A stretch of 64,000 bases of DNA from an uncultured cyanobacterium (lineage in GTDB: Bacteria > Cyanobacteriota > Cyanobacteriia > CACIAM-69d), in assembly GCA_937883785.1 (NCBI GenBank), contig CALGDE010000027.1, forward strand, positions 27,474 to 91,473. Reading direction: 5' to 3'. Made by a program: the position numbers and the translations under genes. Under the pieces are notes generated by a model that had not been told where the DNA came from, did no database searches, and saw only the letters and a program-made list of their open reading frames with translations. Positions within the stretch are counted from its first letter, which is position 1, and each line of letters starts with the position of its first letter. Shown here in pieces: positions 48,645 through 58,004 of this stretch.

Positions 48645-49265
48645 ATGAAAAGTTTGAGAAAGTTTGGCATTGTGATGACGGCGGCGGCAATATTGGCGGG
48701 CTGTGGGGGGGAGGGTTCGCCCCAGGCTGAGGATACGGGGACGATCGCACCGCAGGAGCAGGCGGCGGAGAATGAGGTTGCGGCTGCGCCCGAAGAGGAA
48801 GGGCAGGCGATTCCGTTGGCGGAGGGGCAGCTTCAAATTTCAGTCCCCAACGGATGGCTGTTGAATGAGGACGAAAATCCCTTTGATGTGCAGTACATTG
48901 CCCCCCGTCAAGATATGAATACGGGGGTGTTTGTGTATAACTTGGGGGAGTTGGATGGCAGTATGACCGCCCAGGAAGTGTTCGACTTTCACGTGGAAGA
49001 TTTGAAGTCTAAGCGGAATAATTTCACGCCCATCTATACCCAAAAAACAGAAACTCACCAGGGAAAAACCATTACCGCAAGCGCTTTTTCTGGTGAGAAA
49101 GATGGGCAGGAGGACTATTACAAGTTCACTTTGCTGGAGTTTTCAGACAACCCCGATGTGCTGCTGGTTTTGCTCCAGGTGTCCTTACCGGAAGCTTGGG
49201 GCACCAGCGATCCGATTTTTCTTGATATTGCTCGGTCTGCAAAAACGTTACCGCCCGCTGAGTAA
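48645..49265 (+). CDS. Predicted lipoprotein, about 206 aa
   Basis: The signal peptide ends in a lipobox (ILAGC; Cys about residue 20) followed by an acidic, Ala/Glu-rich linker (EGSPQAEDTG, NEVAAAPEEEGQAIP). The globular part begins LQISVPNGWLLNEDENPFDV and includes MNTGVFVYNLGELDGSMTAQ, GKTITASAFSGEKDG and VLLQVSLPEAWG. It resembles PsbP/DcrB-like folds in pattern (beta-rich start with VPxGW), which is tentative. Two ATGs (48642, 48645) can start it. Function unknown; it precedes the NB-ARC gene on the same strand. Confidence 0.75.
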   Translation: MKSLRKFGIVMTAAAILAGCGGEGSPQAEDTGTIAPQEQAAENEVAAAPEEEGQAIPLAEGQLQISVPNGWLLNEDENPFDVQYIAPRQDMNTGVFVYNLGELDGSMTAQEVFDFHVEDLKSKRNNFTPIYTQKTETHQGKTITASAFSGEKDGQEDYYKFTLLEFSDNPDVLLVLLQVSLPEAWGTSDPIFLDIARSAKTLPPAE

Positions 49266-49300
49266 CTGCATTTGAACTTTGGCGATCGCTACAATAAGCC

Positions 49301-49346
49301 CAGGGAATTAAGTCCAGGGAATTAAGTCCAGGGAATTAAGTCCAGG
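49301..49346 (+). repeat. 14-bp tandem repeat, 3.3 copies, before NB-ARC gene
   Basis: CAGGGAATTAAGTC occurs at 49301-49314, 49315-49328 and 49329-49342, then CAGG. It ends 17 nt before the ATG of the NB-ARC-TPR gene, within its leader. Confidence 0.92.
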
Positions 49347-49363
49347 CGATCGCTCCGTCACCT

Positions 49364-51325
49364 ATGGCAAAAAATAACGACGATCCAAAAGAGATTAATC
49401 AATCTAACCGCGACGGTGGGGATAACGTCGCTGAGGATAAGTTTATTGGCGATAAGATTGCTGGCGACAAAATCGTTAAGCAGGAACAGCCGCGAACTCT
49501 GCGCACGGGGCGGATTAATAATTTGGGGCGGTTGGGGATTGAGGATCCGAGTCGGTTTGTGGGGCGGGATGGGGAGCTGCGGCAGTTGGACGAGAAGTTG
49601 GGAGCGGCTTCGGTGGTGGCGATCGCCGGAGTGGTGGGTATGGGCGGCGTGGGGAAGTCGGAGTTGGTGGTGCAGTTTGCGCGACAGTTGGGTATTGCGG
49701 ACAAATTTCCTGGCGGTGTAGTGTGGTTGTCGGGGGCGCGGCTGTTGGCGGATTTGATTGCGGTGGCGGAGAGTTGGTTTTTGACGAAGGCGGATCGGGT
49801 GAGTTTGGACCAGGTGGAGTCGGAGGTGGGAAAGGCGCAGTTTTGTTGGGCGCGGTGGCCGGCGGGGGCGGTGTTGGTGGTTGTGGATGATGTGGTGGAG
49901 TTTCGGTCCTCCGTGGAGCCGCTGTTGCCGGGGGGTGAATCCTTTCGGGTGTTGTTGACCACTCGCGATCGCCGGTTATTGCCCGAGTCGTGCTGTTTAT
50001 TTTTAGGCGTGTTGACGCGGGAGAAAGGGCTGGAGCTGTTGGGGACTTGGATTGGGGCGGAGCGGTTGGAGCGGGAGTTGGACATTGCTGGGGAGTTGGT
50101 GGAGCGGCTGGGGCGGTTGCCGTTGGCGATCGAGCTGGTGGGGGCGTATTTGGCGCGGAAGTTGGATTTGTCCTTGGCGGCGATGGGGTCGCGGCTGGAT
50201 GGGAAGGGGTTGGAGACGCGGGCGTTGACGACGGTGCCGTCGATGGTGCGGGCAGAGCGGGGGGTGGCGGCGGCGTTTGAGTTGAGCTGGGAGGTGTTGT
50301 CGGCAGGGGCGCAGCGGTTGGCGGTGTTGTTGGGATGCTTTGGGTTGGCGACCGTGCCTTGGGGATTGGTGGAACAGTGTTTGCTAGAGGAAGACGGCGA
50401 GGAATTGGAAGAGTGGCGGGATGAGGAGCTGTTGCCGTTGAATTTATTGGAGCGGCAGGGGGAGGGGCTTTATCGACTGCATCCGTTGATTTGGGCATTT
50501 TTTGGGGAGAAACGGGCGCACCAGCAAGACGGGGATGCCTTGCAACAGGGGTTTCTAAACACCTTGGTCAGCGTCGCCAAAACCGTTCCCCACACACCCA
50601 CCCTCTCTGACCAAGACCGCACCCGTGCCTCCGTTCCCCATCTGGAACACGCCACCCAATTCACCGACCAAATTAACGAAGACGACTACTACTGGCCATT
50701 TATCGCTCTAGCCCGCCTAGCGGAATCCCAAAGCCTTTGGCAGCGAGCGGTGCAACATCAACAAAACGCCCTAGAAACCACCGAAACCCGCCAGGGTGCG
50801 ACCCATCCCGACACGGCGACGAGCCTGAATAATTTAGCGGCATTGTATGAGTCTCAAGGACGTTACTCGGACGCGGAACCCTTGTATCGGCGATCGCTCG
50901 AAATCCGTGAGGAGCAATTGGGTGACAACCATCCCGACACGGCGACGAGCCTGAATAATTTAGCGGCATTGTATGAGTCTCAAGGACGTTACTCGGACGC
51001 GGAACCCTTGTATCGGCGATCGCTCGAAATCCGTGAGGAGCAATTGGGTGACAACCATCCCTCTACCGCCATATCAATTTGGTGTCTGGCTTCACTACAC
51101 CACAGTCAGCAAAAGTTTGCCCTTGCAGAATCTGAATATCTCCACTGCTTAGATATATTCAGCCGCAGCCTCGGAGACGAGCACCCATACTCACAGAAAG
51201 CTCTGTCGCAATTTAAATCATTTTTGCAAAAGGTTATTGAAAAAATTCAAACCGCCCAACTCTCCGACCATCCCCTCACCCAAGCCATCCTCCAGCAACT
51301 GCAAAACAAAGAGGCTCAGAAGTAG
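49364..51325 (+). CDS. NB-ARC (STAND) ATPase with TPR repeats
   Basis: A STAND-type signalling ATPase. The N-terminus is hydrophilic with a short repeat (KFIGDKIAGDKIVKQ) and no recognisable effector domain. NB-ARC motifs: Walker A GMGGVGKSE at residues 92-100, Walker B VLVVVDDVVEF near 170-180, RNBS-B-like LLTTRDRRLL and GLPL-like GRLPLAIELVGAYLARKL. A helical/winged-helix part follows. From about residue 475, kinesin-light-chain-like TPRs appear: two units of 42 residues (TATSLNNLAALYESQGRYSD) are identical, also at DNA level. A diverged unit follows (STAISIWCLASLHHSQQKFA). Such proteins act as sensors or switches, some in antiviral defence. The first 1 kb is strongly G/T-rich on the coding strand. 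Confidence 0.9.
   Translation: MAKNNDDPKEINQSNRDGGDNVAEDKFIGDKIAGDKIVKQEQPRTLRTGRINNLGRLGIEDPSRFVGRDGELRQLDEKLGAASVVAIAGVVGMGGVGKSELVVQFARQLGIADKFPGGVVWLSGARLLADLIAVAESWFLTKADRVSLDQVESEVGKAQFCWARWPAGAVLVVVDDVVEFRSSVEPLLPGGESFRVLLTTRDRRLLPESCCLFLGVLTREKGLELLGTWIGAERLERELDIAGELVERLGRLPLAIELVGAYLARKLDLSLAAMGSRLDGKGLETRALTTVPSMVRAERGVAAAFELSWEVLSAGAQRLAVLLGCFGLATVPWGLVEQCLLEEDGEELEEWRDEELLPLNLLERQGEGLYRLHPLIWAFFGEKRAHQQDGDALQQGFLNTLVSVAKTVPHTPTLSDQDRTRASVPHLEHATQFTDQINEDDYYWPFIALARLAESQSLWQRAVQHQQNALETTETRQGATHPDTATSLNNLAALYESQGRYSDAEPLYRRSLEIREEQLGDNHPDTATSLNNLAALYESQGRYSDAEPLYRRSLEIREEQLGDNHPSTAISIWCLASLHHSQQKFALAESEYLHCLDIFSRSLGDEHPYSQKALSQFKSFLQKVIEKIQTAQLSDHPLTQAILQQLQNKEAQK
50804..51061 (+). 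repeat. 126-bp perfect direct repeat inside the TPR region
   Basis: The segment 50804-50929 is repeated exactly at 50930-51055, and the first 6 bp of a third unit follow before divergence. Each unit encodes one 42-residue TPR. Identity at synonymous positions indicates very recent duplication or gene conversion. Confidence 0.95.
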
Positions 51326-51879
51326 GGTGCATGACAACGCCCCCTACAAATCAAGGATCGGGACTTGATCTTGGAAGGCAAACCCCAAACATATTGCACC
51401 AATCAAAAGCCACTGAAAGCCCTCAGCCCCCTGCGACCGCGTCCAGGACATGGTTCTCCCCGAGGAGCGGGATTTAGGGCAAGGGCGAAGATTTATGCAA
51501 GATGTTTGGGGTTTATTTTTGGGCTCAAATATTTTTGGGCTCAGATATTTTTGGGCTCAGATATTTTTGGGCTCAAACAGCATATGTTGCGCCAGTTCTG
51601 CCAAGCCATCAATTCTGCCAAATCAAGGGTTGTGGGAATAATGTTTTCAACAGCAACATCACATTGATAGCGAAGGCATAGCCTTTTTCAGTAGACTTGG
51701 GTGTGATTAGGTGCTCCTGTATAGGGTTGCAAATTGTTTAGAGTGTGGGTAGTTCCTAAATAAACCCAACAGAATCGAAGCACTTTAAAGACTGCCGTCC
51801 CCAGTCCACCCGTTTCCCTTGGACTCCGTCAGCACCTCCGGTCCCAACGCCAGGGACAACACTCAGCCACTTGCTCGCT
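51326..51879. other. Intergenic region between NB-ARC and CHAT genes
   Basis: No convincing gene. It carries a weak GTAGGG/CCCTAC hairpin at 51322-51347 just after the NB-ARC stop and the 16-bp tandem repeat at 51515. Two open frames here (51365-51667, 51450-51641) consist partly of translated repeat and look spurious. Confidence 0.45.
51515..51578. repeat. 16-bp tandem repeat, 4 copies
   Basis: Units ATTTTTGGGCTCAAAT / ATTTTTGGGCTCAGAT begin at 51515, 51531, 51547 and 51563; the last ends CAAAC. Copies differ at one or two positions only. Confidence 0.92.
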
Positions 51880-54800
51880 ATGCTCCTTTCGCTGCCCCTT
51901 TCCCTTCTCGGTGGTCTGTTTTCCGGGCCCGTTGCCGACACCATTGTTCCGGCCGATGACGGCACCGGTACCCAGGTGCACTATCAGCCAGCGGGGGCAA
52001 CGGCGGATAGGTATACCCCCGGCGATCGCTACACCATCACCGGAGGCTCCCAGTCCAGCGACGGCAGCAATCTATTTCATAGCTTCGACACCTTCAATAT
52101 CAACACCGGCAGCACCGCCACCTTTATCAGTCCCGAGAAAGTTGAAAATATTTTCGGGCGAGTGGTGGGAGGACAAGGGTCATTTATCAACGGCACCCTA
52201 AGCCTTACAGGAAGCGACGCTAACCTATTTCTGCTAAACCCAGCGGGAATATTATTCGCTCCCGGCGCCCAACTGGATGTCCCCGCAGCCTTTACCGCCA
52301 CCACAGCAACGGGCATTGAATTTGACGGCGGCATGGCGTGGAACGGCGCCACCCAAAACTACGGCGCCCTACTGGGCAACCCCCAACTCTTTCAATTTGG
52401 CGTAGATCCCGGCAGCATTATCAACCTGGGACAACTCTCGGTCCTCCCAGGGGCACGGCTATCGCTGCTATCAGGCATCGTAGTCAACCGTGGCTCCTTG
52501 ATCGCCCCCGGCGGTCAGGTGGTCATCGCAGCCGTCCCCGATGGGCAATGGCTACGACTCTCCGCCGCCGGACAGGTGCTTTCCCTAGAACTGGAGCGAT
52601 CGCCCGCCTTAGAAACCAACGAATCAACAACTAACGCCTCCACAACCCCAAGCATCACCATCTCCCCCCTCTCCCTCGGTGAACTGCTAACGGGAGCCGG
52701 ACCCGACGTTGCCATCGATATTCAAGTAAACGCCGCCGGGCAGATTACATTATCCGGCGGAGATTTAAGCACCCCAGCCAACGCCGTCACGGTACAGCCC
52801 GGAGATGCGATCGCCTCAGGGCAAATTTCCGCAGCGTCCACAACGGGGCTCGGTGGAACGGTGGCAATTACGGGCGATCGTTTGATTGCCACGGCGGCAG
52901 ATATCCAGGCAACGGGTCCCAGCGGCGGCGGTGAAGTATATCTTGGCGGCACATTCCAGGGCGGCAGATCCCAGGGCGGCAAATCCCAGGGCGGCAAATC
53001 CCAAGCACCCACAGGAACATTGCCCAACCAAACGCCGATTTCCGCAACCCGATTATTTAATAGCGAAACCTCATTTATTGACCGAGCCAGCTCCATTGAT
53101 GTGAGTGCGCTGGACAGGGGAAATGGGGGCACAGCCATTGTGTGGGCCGACGGTGCCACGGTATTTGACGGGGCGATCGTTGCCCAAGGCGGCCCCGTCG
53201 GTGGCAACGGTGGATTTGTGGAAGTGTCCGGGCGGGAGCGATTGGGCTTCACCGGGCGCGTTAATGTGGCAGCCCTCCAGGGAACAGCGGGACAACTGCT
53301 GCTAGATCCTAGGGATGTGTCCATCGAAGACCCCAATATCACTGGGTTTATCGATGGAAATGCCAATGTGGCAGACGGAACCCTGGAAAAAACGGAAGGG
53401 GGAACCAGCGACCTATCTATTACCCCCACGGCGATAGAAATCGCGCTACTAACTGGGGATGTCACGATTCAAGCCAGTCGAAATATTGGGGTCAATGGGG
53501 CGATCGCCACTGCCACCGCCAACAGCCTGTCCCTGGAAGCCGACGAAAACGTTAGTGTGCGCGCCGATATCACCTTGAATGGGGGCAACCTCAACTTGCA
53601 AGGGAACAGCGACAACGTGGGTGGCGGCGCGGTGGTGGTTGAAAATGGAGTCACCCTCGCCACCAACGGCGGCAATATCTCTGCCTCCGGAGTTGCCAGC
53701 ACCAACGCCTTCTCCACCTCCGGAGTCAATATTATGGGCAGCACCCTTAATGCGGGCACTGACGGCTCCATTGTTCTTGATGGCGCAGGGAACAATTTAC
53801 CCGCATCCAATGAAGTTGAAGGGGTGATGCTCACTAATAGCACCTTAACAGCGGCGGGGCTCGGCACCATCCGCATTGATGGCGTTGGTGGAACCGGCTC
53901 AGCACTGAATGACGGCATCACCATTGAAGACAGCATGCTGAACACTGACGCCGGTGAAATTCGTTTAACAGGCACCGGCGGCGAAGGGGGACGCTTTAAC
54001 GACGGCGTTGAGTTGGAGCGGAGTCAGCTAACGACCCAAACCGGCTCCATCGTCTTGACGGGAACCATGGGCGGTATGACAGATACAGGCTTTGGTAATC
54101 GCGGAGTATTCCTACTCGACAGCAATTTGACGATTACAGCGGACAGTCAAGACATCACCATTACGGGAACGGGCGGGTCTGCCACCGGGGTTCAGCCGTC
54201 CAGCTCACTGGAGCAGGATAACCACACTGGGGTCGCCATAGTGCGCACGTCCATAACCGCCAGTCCCACCGGAAATCTTGTAATCGAAGGGCAGGGGGGT
54301 ACAAGCGCTGGCGTCGGCAATCTAGGGGTGTTTATTAATGGCGATGGCGAATTACAAGCTCCCGGCGGAGCTATCACTATCACCGGCCGAGGGGGAACTA
54401 GCATTGATGGTGCCAACACCGGAATAGAAATCCTGGGGCAAGCGGGAATGCCCCAGCGAATTATTTCTGGCGGTCCAGGGGGCATCACCCTTGACGGGCG
54501 CGGAGGAACGGGCAGTGAAGCGGGCGTTGGAATCCGTTTACAGCAGGACGTGGTTGTGCAGGCAGACTCGGGTCCCCTGACTTTGACGGGGCAACGGGGG
54601 GGCACAGGACCGGATTATTTATACAGCGTTGACTCGCGCGCAGAGGTCCAGCTTAATGCGATCGCAAATAACTTAAACGTGCAGTCTCTCAGTGGTCCCA
54701 TTCATCTGGAGCGAGGAGTTCAAGCGGGCGGAGCAGTCTCAATTGTGGCCCCCAACACTGTCACCATCAACGGTGGAATAACCGCAGGAGGCGCGGCGTC

Positions 54801-57507
54801 AGTTGTGGCATCCGACATCGTCACCATCAGCGATAGCGTAACCGCAGGCGGCGCAGTTTCAATTTTGGTTTCCGGCAATGCAAACATCCGCGATGTAACG
54901 GCCGGACAAAATATCACGGTGCGTAGTACCAACGCCGGAGGTAACCTGTCGGCGAGAAATATTGAAGCCCAAGGTCCAGGTAGTCGCAATGTTGAACTAT
55001 CGTCCCAAGGAACATTAACGGTTGAAACCGTTAGCACCCAAAATAACGGCGGAACTAGCGGCAGCGTGGTCCTAGACGCCCAAGATGACTTGAGTTTTAA
55101 CGCTATCAACAGCGTCGGCGCCACCGGTGGAAATATCACCCTTAATAGCGCCAACGGGAATATTTACGGCTTTGGCACCCTGTCTGGTGCAGGCTGCGAC
55201 GGCACCACCCTGTGTACTAACGGCGCAATCTCCATTAATCACGGTGGACTTAGCCCGTTCACCGTGGGTAATGTTGCCGCCAGCGGAACGGTGGGCACCA
55301 TCAGATCGAACACGGTGACATTAGCACTGGGAGAGGTGATTCCTAATAATCCTGGGACTTTTACCAACGGTTCCATTACAGTGACCCCTGGCGGAGCTGT
55401 TCCTGCCCCTGCACCAACCCCGACGCCCACACCGGATCCAGATCCAAAACCCACCCCTGATCCATCTCTGGATTTGGAGGCTGATCCAGCGGATCTAGCA
55501 GATCTATTAGAACCACTAGAACCCCAGACAGAACCTGCGAAATCACCCGTCAGCGTCTCGCCAACGCCGTCCATGTCGCCCATCGTGATCCCAGACTTGC
55601 TGGAAACCGTAACTCGGATTCCAATCTCGCTACTTGACGGGGGGAATTCAGAATCCAGCCCAGGGTTGCCACCAGCGCCCTCGCCAGATTTCGGCTTCCC
55701 TCTAACTCCCCCGTTGCCCGATCAAAATGAAGAGGTTAACCAATCCGATAACGTTGCTGATGGGGACGGCCACGTTGAAAGGGTATCGCCCCTGCTACCT
55801 GAGCCATTGCCTGAAGTGTTGTTTCCAGATGGGGAAGGCGGAGTGATTATTGGAGGGGCGATCGCCGAGAATCCCAGTACAGAATCGTTCCCCGGTCACT
55901 CCCCGCCCACAACAGCCCCCCTCAACCCGGCCCTCCCCGGTGAACCCAGTGGACTCCCTGAAATTTCAGAGGACACCATTGCTTTAGATATCGACCTACT
56001 GGTACAGCGTGAAGCTGACTCTGGCTTAAGCCTGCCTAATTTCAACCTATCGACGGGGTACGATCCGTCCATCTGGATCGATGAGATTAATGGCGCCACC
56101 AGTCGGCTGGAAAAGGCTTTGGCAGAGGGGGACACCAGAGGCGCGTTATCTGCCGCAGATGAGTTATTTACGTTGCAGTTTGCTGATTATTTGGAGTTGG
56201 ATTCCCAAACGATGGGTGGGCTTAATAGCCGTGGTGACAATGATGATGGGGACGGGCAAGCCCAAAATAACCCAGAGGGGGATGGGCAGCTAGAGGAGTT
56301 GAGGGATGGTGAGGGATTTACAGCCCGGGTGGAACAGCTATTGGAAACCTGGGGCGATCGCACGGGCAAGGGATTTGCGATTTTGTATCCCATTGCGTTC
56401 CCAGATCGGCTGGAGCTATTGCTCATCACAGGGCGGGGGCAAACTATTCGCGAAACGGTGGCTGAGACCAATCAATCCCAGCTGAAGTATTTAATTGGGC
56501 AGTTGCGCCGGGAGGTAACGGATCCGTTTGCCCGAGAGTCCCCCTCCCATGCCCATAGCTATCGCCCTATTGCCCAGCGTCTACGCCAATATTTAATTAC
56601 TCCGGTGGAAACGGCACTTCAGGCGGCGGAGGTGGATTCTTTGCTGATTGCCCCCGGTCCTTTGTTGCGCAGTGTGCCCTATGGGGCATTGATGAAAGGC
56701 GATCGCTTTTTAATTCAAGACTATGGGCTTACCGTAGTGCCGTCATTTCAAAATATTGAAAGCTACCTGGAGCTGTCCCACGAGGGGGAAGTGTTGGCGA
56801 TGGGTGCTTCCACCTTCACCGTGGACCAACAGCAGCAATCGTTGCCCTATGCCAGCGCCGAAGCGTTGGCAGCGCCCCAGATTTTTGGCAATGGCGGCAC
56901 GGCGTTTACCAACGAAGAATTTACTGAGGCGACTTTCGTTGCCCAGCGTCAGCAAAACCCTTATCGGGTAGTGCATTTAGCCACCCATGCCAATTTCCGC
57001 GACGGTGGGGTGGAAAATTCCTATATTCAATTTTGGAATGAACAGCTCAGTGTGTCGGATTTAGGGCGGTTGAGCTTGGGAAGTCCTACGGTGGATTTGC
57101 TGATTTTAAGCGCCTGCCGCACGGCGGTGGGCAGTGCTGAGGCGGAGCTGGGTTTTGCAGGGTTGACGGTGAAGGCAGGGGCTCGCACGGCGATCGCCAG
57201 TCAGTGGGAAGTGAATGATCGGGCGACGATGATTTTGATGACCTATTTTTATCACTTCTTCAATGATCCCAACGTCACAACCAAGGCGGAGGCGCTTCAG
57301 CGGGCACAGCTATTTTTATTGGAAAATCCCGTCGAAATTAGCAGCGATCGCGAGCTGATGTTGCCTGACGGGCAGACAATCGCCCTCCCCGATACTGATG
57401 CAAGTTACGCCAGCGCCGACGCTAAGCTCAGTGACAGTGGCGATCGCTATGACCTAGCCCATCCGTTCTATTGGGCTGCGTTCACCGCCATTGGTAGCCC
57501 TTGGTAG
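51880..57507 (+). CDS. Filamentous-haemagglutinin-type secreted protein with C-terminal CHAT peptidase domain
   Basis: I start at ATG 51880 (MLLSLPLSLLGGLFSGPVAD), which gives a signal peptide; a TTG at 51871 is the alternative. Residues about 30-150 form the TPS (two-partner secretion) haemagglutinin domain: NLFHSFDTFNINTGSTATF, SPEKVENIFGRVVGG and LFLLNPAGILFAPGAQLDV. Then come about 1000 residues of beta-helix-like repeats rich in Gly/Asn/Thr, with a small Gln/Gly/Ser repeat (GGRSQGGKSQGGKSQ). A Pro-rich linker (APAPTPTPTPDPDPKPTPDP, about 1175-1195) leads to the CHAT domain: catalytic His about 1703 (HLATHANF) and Cys about 1746 (LILSACRTAVGS). It is probably exported by a TpsB pore not encoded here. 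The CHAT target is unknown. Confidence 0.92.
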   Translation: MLLSLPLSLLGGLFSGPVADTIVPADDGTGTQVHYQPAGATADRYTPGDRYTITGGSQSSDGSNLFHSFDTFNINTGSTATFISPEKVENIFGRVVGGQGSFINGTLSLTGSDANLFLLNPAGILFAPGAQLDVPAAFTATTATGIEFDGGMAWNGATQNYGALLGNPQLFQFGVDPGSIINLGQLSVLPGARLSLLSGIVVNRGSLIAPGGQVVIAAVPDGQWLRLSAAGQVLSLELERSPALETNESTTNASTTPSITISPLSLGELLTGAGPDVAIDIQVNAAGQITLSGGDLSTPANAVTVQPGDAIASGQISAASTTGLGGTVAITGDRLIATAADIQATGPSGGGEVYLGGTFQGGRSQGGKSQGGKSQAPTGTLPNQTPISATRLFNSETSFIDRASSIDVSALDRGNGGTAIVWADGATVFDGAIVAQGGPVGGNGGFVEVSGRERLGFTGRVNVAALQGTAGQLLLDPRDVSIEDPNITGFIDGNANVADGTLEKTEGGTSDLSITPTAIEIALLTGDVTIQASRNIGVNGAIATATANSLSLEADENVSVRADITLNGGNLNLQGNSDNVGGGAVVVENGVTLATNGGNISASGVASTNAFSTSGVNIMGSTLNAGTDGSIVLDGAGNNLPASNEVEGVMLTNSTLTAAGLGTIRIDGVGGTGSALNDGITIEDSMLNTDAGEIRLTGTGGEGGRFNDGVELERSQLTTQTGSIVLTGTMGGMTDTGFGNRGVFLLDSNLTITADSQDITITGTGGSATGVQPSSSLEQDNHTGVAIVRTSITASPTGNLVIEGQGGTSAGVGNLGVFINGDGELQAPGGAITITGRGGTSIDGANTGIEILGQAGMPQRIISGGPGGITLDGRGGTGSEAGVGIRLQQDVVVQADSGPLTLTGQRGGTGPDYLYSVDSRAEVQLNAIANNLNVQSLSGPIHLERGVQAGGAVSIVAPNTVTINGGITAGGAASVVASDIVTISDSVTAGGAVSILVSGNANIRDVTAGQNITVRSTNAGGNLSARNIEAQGPGSRNVELSSQGTLTVETVSTQNNGGTSGSVVLDAQDDLSFNAINSVGATGGNITLNSANGNIYGFGTLSGAGCDGTTLCTNGAISINHGGLSPFTVGNVAASGTVGTIRSNTVTLALGEVIPNNPGTFTNGSITVTPGGAVPAPAPTPTPTPDPDPKPTPDPSLDLEADPADLADLLEPLEPQTEPAKSPVSVSPTPSMSPIVIPDLLETVTRIPISLLDGGNSESSPGLPPAPSPDFGFPLTPPLPDQNEEVNQSDNVADGDGHVERVSPLLPEPLPEVLFPDGEGGVIIGGAIAENPSTESFPGHSPPTTAPLNPALPGEPSGLPEISEDTIALDIDLLVQREADSGLSLPNFNLSTGYDPSIWIDEINGATSRLEKALAEGDTRGALSAADELFTLQFADYLELDSQTMGGLNSRGDNDDGDGQAQNNPEGDGQLEELRDGEGFTARVEQLLETWGDRTGKGFAILYPIAFPDRLELLLITGRGQTIRETVAETNQSQLKYLIGQLRREVTDPFARESPSHAHSYRPIAQRLRQYLITPVETALQAAEVDSLLIAPGPLLRSVPYGALMKGDRFLIQDYGLTVVPSFQNIESYLELSHEGEVLAMGASTFTVDQQQQSLPYASAEALAAPQIFGNGGTAFTNEEFTEATFVAQRQQNPYRVVHLATHANFRDGGVENSYIQFWNEQLSVSDLGRLSLGSPTVDLLILSACRTAVGSAEAELGFAGLTVKAGARTAIASQWEVNDRATMILMTYFYHFFNDPNVTTKAEALQRAQLFLLENPVEISSDRELMLPDGQTIALPDTDASYASADAKLSDSGDRYDLAHPFYWAAFTAIGSPW

Positions 57508-58004
57508 TCCTTGGTAACTGGGGGCGGAGGAAACGCGCCGCCCCAGCCAGGGTTAAAAGCGATCTCCCGCATAAATCGATTAGAAGGGGGTAAACCCAGT
57601 AGCAATCGTCTCTTCATCCATTAGGAATTACGCCGCCCTTCAGGAATTCTTCCCCGCTAAATTCTGGCGATGTTGCGGGGTGGGTAGGCAAACGTTCCAT
57701 GCCATGGTGAACGTTTAGAAGGGGGTAAACCAGTAGCAATCGTCTCTTCATCCATTAGGAATTACGCCGCCCTTCAGGAATTCTTCCCCGCTAAATTCTG
57801 GCGATGTTGCGGGGTGGGTAGGCAAACGTTCCATGCCATGGTGAACGTTTTGCCATCCTCCTTCAACCGGCGTGGGAAAACAAGAGATTTCGTGGCTCCA
57901 AGAAACACAAGAAAAATCCCCCTTAACGCGTTTGGAAAAGGGGGACATATAATTCACTACTTCAAACGAACGGTCAAAAATGCAACCCTGAATGAGAAGC
58001 CTAC
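57508..58004. other. Intergenic region with tandem duplication
   Basis: It begins with a G/C-rich hairpin (57518-57547, CTGGGGGCGG with CCGCCCCAG, one bulge, no T-run) after the CHAT gene, then the 135-bp duplication. No gene is supported. Confidence 0.5.
57581..57849. repeat. 135-bp tandem duplication
   Basis: The segment 57581-57715 is repeated at 57716-57849 with a single-base length difference (TAAACCCAGT against TAAACCAGT). Each copy ends with an AAACGTTC ... GAACGTTT inverted repeat of 8 bp around CATGCCATGGT, able to form a hairpin. No coding function seen. Confidence 0.95.

Noticed and set aside
49515..50498. A 327-codon open frame on the minus strand inside the NB-ARC gene
   Set aside because: The translation is Pro/Thr/Ala/Ser-rich without domains and is explained by the G/T bias of the coding strand.
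51365..51667. Open frames over the 16-bp repeats
   Set aside because: Much of the translation is repeat-derived and no start signal or homology is recognisable.
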